Source: Exilibacterium tricleocarpae
Lineage (GTDB): Bacteria; Pseudomonadota; Gammaproteobacteria; Pseudomonadales; Cellvibrionaceae
DNA length: 64,000 bases
Assembly (NCBI RefSeq): GCF_007004655.1
Contig: NZ_ML660092.1
Location: 230,546 to 294,545 of the forward strand
Direction: 5' to 3'
In this document: positions 58,854 through 64,000 of the stretch, piece by piece
Position numbering within the stretch: the first letter of the stretch is position 1
How the letters are laid out: every line of letters begins with the position of its first letter
Notes under the pieces: generated by a model
Seen by the model: the letters and a program-made list of their open reading frames with translations, nothing else
Told to the model about the DNA's origin: nothing
The model's database searches: none
Translations under genes and position numbers: made by a program

Positions 58854-59196
58854 CGTGGGCGATATTGTGCTTATGCCACATGAGAAAGTGAATGCAGCTC
58901 GTTTAAAAGAAATGTTGCGTTCTACTTTAGATCAGTATCGAGAAGAGGCCCGTATCTCGGTCGCTACTGTCCATGCAGAAGCCAAAGTGCGCCACGGGGA
59001 AGACTATCGAACACCTGGCTATTATCTGCGGCTCTATCGCCAACGTGCGGGGCTGACCCAAAAAGTGCTGGCGGAACAAGTCGGCATTCGCCAGCATCAT
59101 TTGTCAGAGATGGAAAACAACAAGCGCGTTCTAGGCAAAGTCATGGCCAAGAAGCTGGCTGACAAACTGGTCTGCGATTACCACAGGTTTTTATAG
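58825..59196 (+). CDS. XRE-family antitoxin, HigA-like
   Basis: 123 residues. An N-terminal part of about 60 residues probably binds the toxin, then a helix-turn-helix at about 72-120 (LRLYRQRAGLTQKVLAEQVGIRQHHLSEMENNKR). It would neutralise the toxin and repress the pair through the palindrome at 58533. The start overlaps the toxin gene by 29 bases; an internal ATG at 58873 is possible. Confidence 0.85.
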   Translation: MNQALKLHHDVGDIVLMPHEKVNAARLKEMLRSTLDQYREEARISVATVHAEAKVRHGEDYRTPGYYLRLYRQRAGLTQKVLAEQVGIRQHHLSEMENNKRVLGKVMAKKLADKLVCDYHRFL

Positions 59197-59404
59197 TCAA
59201 TATGCCGGGTTCTGCAGGGCTGTATTGTCAAACCCGAATCAACCTATTGCTGTGCGGCTATATGGAAATCCACCAAAAAGCAGGTGGTCCCGGGATCGAC
59301 CAAACCTCCCGTTAAGTCCTCGAGCATATTACTTCGTCCCAGTGGCGGTGGGGTAGAGGGACACTGATTCTTTGATTGAACAGTGGGACATGCACAAAAG
59401 TAGA
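59197..59404. other. Spacer before the right long repeat
   Basis: 208 bp without a gene. It includes AGGGACACTGATTCTTT (59357-59373), an inverted near-copy of a sequence at 35728-35744 just inside the left edge. Confidence 0.5.
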
Positions 59405-59860
59405 CAGTTGGATGATGCAGCTTATCTGGAGGTGGCGAAGGCTGTTGCGGCCTTGTGTCGCCGGCGCGGTGTTGTTGCTATTGCCAACACAGTGCCAGGG
59501 CTTTATCAGCAGACCGGCTGTCATGGGTTGCATGTTACCAGTGAGCGTTTGAAGGGGTTATCTGAGCGACCCGTTTCACAGCAGGCGTGGTTTAGCGCTT
59601 CCTGTCACTCGCCCGGGCAACTGCGCAAAGCGGAAGCCTTGGGTGTTGATTTTGTTACGCTTTCTCCGGTGTTTAAAACGGCCACTCATCCCGAGATGGA
59701 GGCTTTGGGCTGGTCGCGGTTTCAGTCGTGGGTCAGCCAGGCGAGGGTGCCGGTGTTTGCATTGGGCGGTATGGATACCGAAAAACTTGAGCAAAGTTTT
59801 GATTGTGGGGCGCAGGGAATTGCAGGCATTCGCGGGTTTTGGGATAGTGATGGTTGTTAA
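59405..59860 (+). pseudogene. Truncated copy of the ThiE-like domain
   Basis: A headless copy of the last 150 or so residues of the Nudix-ThiE fusion. It lacks the Nudix domain and the start of the barrel. About 15 of 148 residues differ from the intact gene, most in the last third. An ATG at 59372 in the unique flank could start a 162-residue product, but it has no proper ribosome site. Probably a relic of the event that created the long repeat. Confidence 0.85.
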
Positions 59861-59922
59861 AGGCAAGGATAGCGATTTTTTACGGAACAATATATTTAAT
59901 ATATTTTCTTGCGGTTAGTAAG
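59405..59922 (+). repeat. 518-bp direct repeat, right copy
   Basis: Aligns without gaps to 34033-34550. It carries the C-terminal part of the Nudix-ThiE gene and the 62 bp after its stop. After it the sequence continues GTCTCTTCGG, unlike the IS66-like start seen at the left copy. Confidence 0.95.
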
Positions 59923-60572
59923 GTCTCTTCGGTCTACTATCAGTAGAGTGCCAGGGTGTGGAAGGGTGAAGAGACAGAGGTATGCATGGAGTGATAGTTA
60001 TTGACTGTGTCTAGTTATTTCTCTCTTTAGGGCCCGCGTGTGCGGGTTGTTTCTTTCTCTGGTTATGCGCTGGGATGTAAAGGCATTTTTGTGAGTACGG
60101 CTTTTTTATATAGAAGCCACATAAAACTAGCGGACCTTTTTTACTGTCTATGTTCGGGCGTTTTGCGTTTTGTCGTTTAAAGATATAGCGACAAAAGTTA
60201 ACTTATGCAACTTTATAAGTATGGGCTTTTTATTGCGCCTTGAACTTCCGGGTTTTAGGGCGATGGCTTAATGTCTCCATGGTCGCTTTAGTTTGTACTC
60301 TATACGGGGTTCAGGGTTGATCCTCAGGTACACTCGATTTTCAGGGCTTTCTTTTTAATTTTTTCTGGAAAATATTGGCGACAGCGAATCTCATAAAACA
60401 CTAGCGAATCGTAGTGCTTCAATTTGTAGAAATACTTTTAGTGAACTGCTAAAAGCTGTTGTTATTGGTAGTGGTTAATAATATATCCTGATTTCAACTC
60501 ATATATCTTGTTGACGAAGGAAGTCGAGCGCTGTAATTTTTTGCGAATCCTTCTTAAGGAGGAAAAACACAG
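59923..60572. other. AT-rich upstream region of the second RHS locus
   Basis: 650 bp without a gene until the small frame at 60573. It is AT-rich and presumably holds the promoter for the RHS genes; no clear pair of boxes was chosen. AAGGAGG at 60556-60562 belongs to the small frame that follows. Confidence 0.5.
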
Positions 60573-60659
60573 TTGATAAACAGAGCCTACTCTTTTTTAT
60601 CCTGTGCTGGTTTATCGTTGATTTTTTTCAGCGAGGATCTCCTGTTTTTAAAAACCTAA
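60573..60659 (+). CDS. Possible 28-residue leader peptide
   Basis: TTG 60573 lies 10 bases behind a perfect AAGGAGG and opens a 28-codon frame with a hydrophobic core (SFLSCAGLSLIFF) that ends 17 bp before the RHS gene. It may be a leader whose translation opens the next ribosome site, or the fossil of an older start. No other evidence supports it. Confidence 0.35.
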   Translation: MINRAYSFLSCAGLSLIFFSEDLLFLKT

Positions 60660-60676
60660 GTAGCAGGTGGCTTTAG

Positions 60677-62323
60677 ATGACCCGGACTCGGATGTGGTTC
60701 TTCAAAACGATGGCAGTCGTCGTTATTGCGTCGTTGCTGTTGAGTGTAGGTGCCTTGGCTTCGCCTAAGTATCGATGGGGGGGTAACTGGATGAGATTCT
60801 ATGGAGGGCCCTTGTGGGTGGGCTCTCAGGGGGCTGCCGTCAGCAGATCCTGTGCGAATCATAAAAAGAGCACGGAATCTGATGGACAGTCAGGTTCTGG
60901 TTGCGAGATTCGTGAAATATCTTGCTCTGTTAGTGGTGTCAGTGTTGAAAGTGAAGCTAGTCTTATTAGAGTGCAAATTCAAGCGACCTACAGCAAAAAG
61001 TGTGGTAATAACGTCTTTCCCGACCTAGAGTTTACCGAGCAAGTCGTTGGAGGTCTGTTGGTCCCCAGTGTGCCGCCTCCTGGAGATTCCTGCGGACCCG
61101 GTGGTGTTCCCTCCTCTAGCACAGGAAGGCCTATCAATACCGCAATCGGGAACAAGCACTATAAGGAGGTGGATTTTAGAGGCGGTGGGCTGTTCCCATT
61201 AGAGTTTGTGCGTTACTACAACAGTAAACCCAGTCCGGCATCTGAATCAAATTACCCGGTGGGCTTGTGGTCTCATTCGTATAACCAACATATTACCGTC
61301 ACTGAGAGCGACCCTCGAATAACCGCTTCCGTAAAGCGGCCAGATGGTAGCGCCCATCAGTTTACCAGCCTTGATGACGGTGTCACCTGGACGCCATCGC
61401 TTCGCTTAACCACCGCTAAGCTGAACGCCACGAAAAATGATAATGGCGAGATTACCGGTTGGCTGTATAAACGAGTGGATAATGTCACCGAAACCTACGA
61501 TGCCGCAGGCTTCCTGTCTGAGATTGAAGACCTTTCAGGTAGTAAACACACCCTCAGCACCGCCGGTAACACTGTCACCGTGACCCATTCGAATGGGCAG
61601 TCTCTGGTGTTGACGTATAAGTATTACAACTGGTATGAGGGGTTTACCGACATTAGCGCTATGACCGATCCCGATGGTAATACTTATACCTATGGCTATC
61701 GGGAAGACGGCGCTAAGATCGCCAGTGTGACGTATCCGGACTCCGATCCCACCGACGCTATTCCGCCACCTTCGCGCACCTACCTGTACGGCAACGTCCG
61801 ACATATCACGGGCATTGTCGACGAAAGAGGTGCATTGATATCCACCGTTGTCTATGATTCCAGTGGCAGGGCTATCGAGAGCCAGGGCGCAGGTGGTGTT
61901 GGTAAGTCCAGTATTGTTTATAACAGTGTCAATACTGCTACCATTACCAACGCTCTTGGCAAAGACACTATCTACCGATTCTGGGCCGTCCAAGGCGTCA
62001 AAAAACTCGCTGAAGTCGAAGGCCAACCCACCAGTAACTGCGTGGGCGACTTTCGCACGTTTACCTACGATGTGCGTGGCTTTGTCAGCTCAAAAACCGA
62101 CGCCCGAGGCACTATCACCAATTACGTTCGCAACACAGCCGGCCTGGAGCTTAGCCGCACCGAAGCGGTCGGTAAACCCGAAGAGCGCACCATCACCACG
62201 CAGTGGCATCCCGAGTTTAACCTGCCGGTCAAGATTACCGAACCGGAGCGTGAAACCCACTTCACCTATGATACCACCGGCCGACTGCTCAGCAGGACGG
62301 TCACACCGGCTGTCGCACCCTAA
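60677..62323 (+). CDS. RHS-repeat protein, N-terminal half type
   Basis: 548 residues: signal peptide about 1-29 (ending ALASP), a Cys-containing region of some 110 residues, then the DUF6531 start (GRPINTAIGNKHYKEVDF, LEFVRYYNS) that opens many RHS proteins, and several YD-type repeats. It stops at TVTPAVAP without an RHS core or toxin tip. DUF6531-type RHS proteins are usually far longer. The next gene starts 32 bp on in another frame with its own signal peptide and continues the YD repeats, so the two may make up one split system or reflect a break in an ancestral gene. Confidence 0.85.
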   Translation: MTRTRMWFFKTMAVVVIASLLLSVGALASPKYRWGGNWMRFYGGPLWVGSQGAAVSRSCANHKKSTESDGQSGSGCEIREISCSVSGVSVESEASLIRVQIQATYSKKCGNNVFPDLEFTEQVVGGLLVPSVPPPGDSCGPGGVPSSSTGRPINTAIGNKHYKEVDFRGGGLFPLEFVRYYNSKPSPASESNYPVGLWSHSYNQHITVTESDPRITASVKRPDGSAHQFTSLDDGVTWTPSLRLTTAKLNATKNDNGEITGWLYKRVDNVTETYDAAGFLSEIEDLSGSKHTLSTAGNTVTVTHSNGQSLVLTYKYYNWYEGFTDISAMTDPDGNTYTYGYREDGAKIASVTYPDSDPTDAIPPPSRTYLYGNVRHITGIVDERGALISTVVYDSSGRAIESQGAGGVGKSSIVYNSVNTATITNALGKDTIYRFWAVQGVKKLAEVEGQPTSNCVGDFRTFTYDVRGFVSSKTDARGTITNYVRNTAGLELSRTEAVGKPEERTITTQWHPEFNLPVKITEPERETHFTYDTTGRLLSRTVTPAVAP

Positions 62324-62355
62324 TCAATGGATACGGATGGATGAACGGGACTGAC

Positions 62356-64000
62356 ATGATGAAATTGCCTTTCAGAAAAGCCCTGGTTGTTGTCGCCTTT
62401 CTCGGTCTGGCTTCAGGTGTTGCGGCCTCTGGCAACCAGGCCTGGCACTACACCTATAACGCCGTGGGTCTAGTGACCTCGGAGGACGGTCCCCGCACCG
62501 ATGTGGCTGACACCACCAGCTACAGTTATGACGCGCACTGGAATATGCGCAGCATCACCGACGCGCTGGGCCACACCACACAGCTGCAAGACTACAACAG
62601 TCGCGGCTTGCCGGGAAAAATCATCGACGCCAATGGTGTCGAGACCCTGTTGACCTACCATGTCCGGGGTTGGCTGGCCTCCTCGACCGTCAAGCATCCC
62701 TCGGGCAACGCCGCACTCGATGCCGTCACCCGCTACGACTACGATGAGGCCGGTAACCGGACACAGGTCACCTCACCGGATGGTTCTGTGCTGCGCTATG
62801 AGTACGATGCCAACAGCCGGCTCACGGGCATCGCCAGTGGCCTGGATGGTCGTATCGAGTATACGCTGGATGCGGCGGGCAATCGCCTGGAAGAGGTGAT
62901 AAAGACAGGCACGGAGGCGGTCACCACCGTGTCCTATGATGCTGACGGGTATATCAGCACGATCACCACGCTTGGCAGCGGACCGGTTGTCTTCAAGGCC
63001 ACGCGTGTCTTCGATGAGTTAAGTCGTGTGATCAAAACCGTTGGCGCGGCCGCCCAAACGAGACAGTTTGGTTACGATGTCAACGGCAATGTGATTCAAC
63101 AGATCGATGGTAAGGAAAACACCACCGGGCAGGTGTACGATGCGCTCGACCGGATCGCCACAGTCACCGACCCGCTCTTACACAACGTGAAGTATACCTA
63201 CGACGGGCTGGATCGCATTGCCTCCGTCGAGGATCAACGGGGGCTGGTAACGCGCTACGTTTACGATGCCTTCGATAATGTGGTGCGTCTGGAAAGTCCG
63301 GATACCGGCATTACGCATTTCACCTATGACAACGCCGGCAACAGGCTCACCCAGACCGATGCCCGGGGTGTCGTTACCCATTACCACTACGATGCCCTGA
63401 ATCGTGTCATTCAATCGCATAGTCCCGGTGATGCCACCGCTACCGTCACCTATACCTACGATGACACCGCAAATGGCAACTATGGCCGGGGCCGCCTGAC
63501 CGGGCTTGTCGACAGCAGTGGCGAAAGCCGCTACCGCTACGACCACCGCGGTAATGTGATTGAGCACACCCGGATACGGGACGGCCACACCTACACGGTG
63601 ACCTACCAGTACAACCTGGCCGACCAGGTGACGCAGATGACCTATCCCGACGGTGGTGAGGTGACCTATAGCTATGATATGGCGGGTCGTATCAACGGGG
63701 TGGACACCCGTGCCGGGGGCACAACCACCACGTTACTCAGTGACGTTGATTACTTGCCCTTCGGCCCCGTGATCGCCATGCGCTATGGCAACGGCCTCAA
63801 TTACAGTGCCGTCTATGACCAGGATTACCGCCTTTCCCAGTTGGCCATCGGTACCCTCGGTGAAGTACAAGACACGCTTTATCAGTATGACGCCAATAAC
63901 AATATCACGGGCATGACGGACGGCAATGATGCCAGCCAAAACCAGTTATTTGATTACGATCCACTCGACCGGTTAGCCTCAGCCAGCGGCGGCTACGGTA
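62356..64000 (+). CDS. RHS-repeat protein, runs off the window
   Basis: At least 548 residues, incomplete at the right edge. Signal peptide about 1-24 (MMKLPFRKALVVVAFLGLAS, then GVAASG), then uninterrupted YD repeats (YDEAGNRTQVT, YDALDRIATVTD, YDNAGNRLTQTD and others) with no DUF6531 part. RHS repeats build the shell that holds a C-terminal toxin, which would lie beyond 64000. I prefer ATG 62356 (or 62359) over ATG 62341 because it gives the better signal peptide and has GGGA at 62347-62350. Confidence 0.85.
   Translation, partial: MMKLPFRKALVVVAFLGLASGVAASGNQAWHYTYNAVGLVTSEDGPRTDVADTTSYSYDAHWNMRSITDALGHTTQLQDYNSRGLPGKIIDANGVETLLTYHVRGWLASSTVKHPSGNAALDAVTRYDYDEAGNRTQVTSPDGSVLRYEYDANSRLTGIASGLDGRIEYTLDAAGNRLEEVIKTGTEAVTTVSYDADGYISTITTLGSGPVVFKATRVFDELSRVIKTVGAAAQTRQFGYDVNGNVIQQIDGKENTTGQVYDALDRIATVTDPLLHNVKYTYDGLDRIASVEDQRGLVTRYVYDAFDNVVRLESPDTGITHFTYDNAGNRLTQTDARGVVTHYHYDALNRVIQSHSPGDATATVTYTYDDTANGNYGRGRLTGLVDSSGESRYRYDHRGNVIEHTRIRDGHTYTVTYQYNLADQVTQMTYPDGGEVTYSYDMAGRINGVDTRAGGTTTTLLSDVDYLPFGPVIAMRYGNGLNYSAVYDQDYRLSQLAIGTLGEVQDTLYQYDANNNITGMTDGNDASQNQLFDYDPLDRLASASGGYG

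Overview
The window reads as a chromosomal segment of a Gram-negative gammaproteobacterium, probably a marine or plant-surface Cellvibrionales-type organism. This is inferred from the canonical gammaproteobacterial dcw order, an lpxC - M23 peptidase - secA - argJ - Nudix/ThiE order like that of Pseudomonas, three large TonB-dependent receptors, a type A RNase P RNA and a meso-DAP type MurE. No 16S rRNA is present, so genus is not assigned.

Layout. (1) 1-8187: a poly-C stretch at the very edge, a TonB-dependent receptor on the minus strand, rnpB, a cytochrome b561 / cytochrome c' pair, and a second TonB-dependent receptor closed by a strong terminator. (2) 8590-28169: the division and cell-wall cluster mraZ-rsmH-ftsL-ftsI-murE-murF-mraY-murD-ftsW-murG-murC-ddl-ftsQ-ftsA-ftsZ, then lpxC. 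It is driven by a clear sigma70-like promoter followed by a phased array of MraZ boxes. Several gaps inside the cluster hold degenerate short tandem repeats, and a terminator-like hairpin separates ftsA from ftsZ. (3) 28504-34488: M23 peptidase, secA, argJ and a Nudix-ThiE-like fusion. (4) 34550-59404: an AT-richer accessory block of about 25 kb, bounded by two 518-bp direct copies of the 3' end of the Nudix-ThiE gene. It holds IS66/IS1380/IS3 remnants, two tandemly duplicated cadherin/FG-GAP/RTX proteins, a NarL-type two-component system with a degenerate-GGDEF membrane protein, a third TonB-dependent receptor, a 2205-residue SpvB/RHS polymorphic toxin with a C-terminal HELGH metallopeptidase and an overlapping immunity candidate, and a HigBA-like toxin-antitoxin pair with a perfect palindromic operator. 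(5) 59923-64000: a second RHS locus with two consecutive signal-peptide-bearing RHS proteins, the second running off the window.

How the parts fit. The dcw block makes lipid II, builds the divisome and links to LPS synthesis (lpxC) and Sec export (secA). The accessory block looks like a surface-interaction and competition island: type I-secreted adhesin-like proteins, a contact/insecticidal-type toxin with immunity, a stabilising TA module, and a sensory group beside a receptor of the kind often used for carbohydrate uptake. The strongest candidates for new biology are the SpvB-RHS-metallopeptidase/immunity pair with twin palindromes upstream, the decaying RTX/propeller duplication (seven versus six FG-GAP blades), and the long direct repeats bounding the island. 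All functions are from reading motifs by eye; no database search was run.
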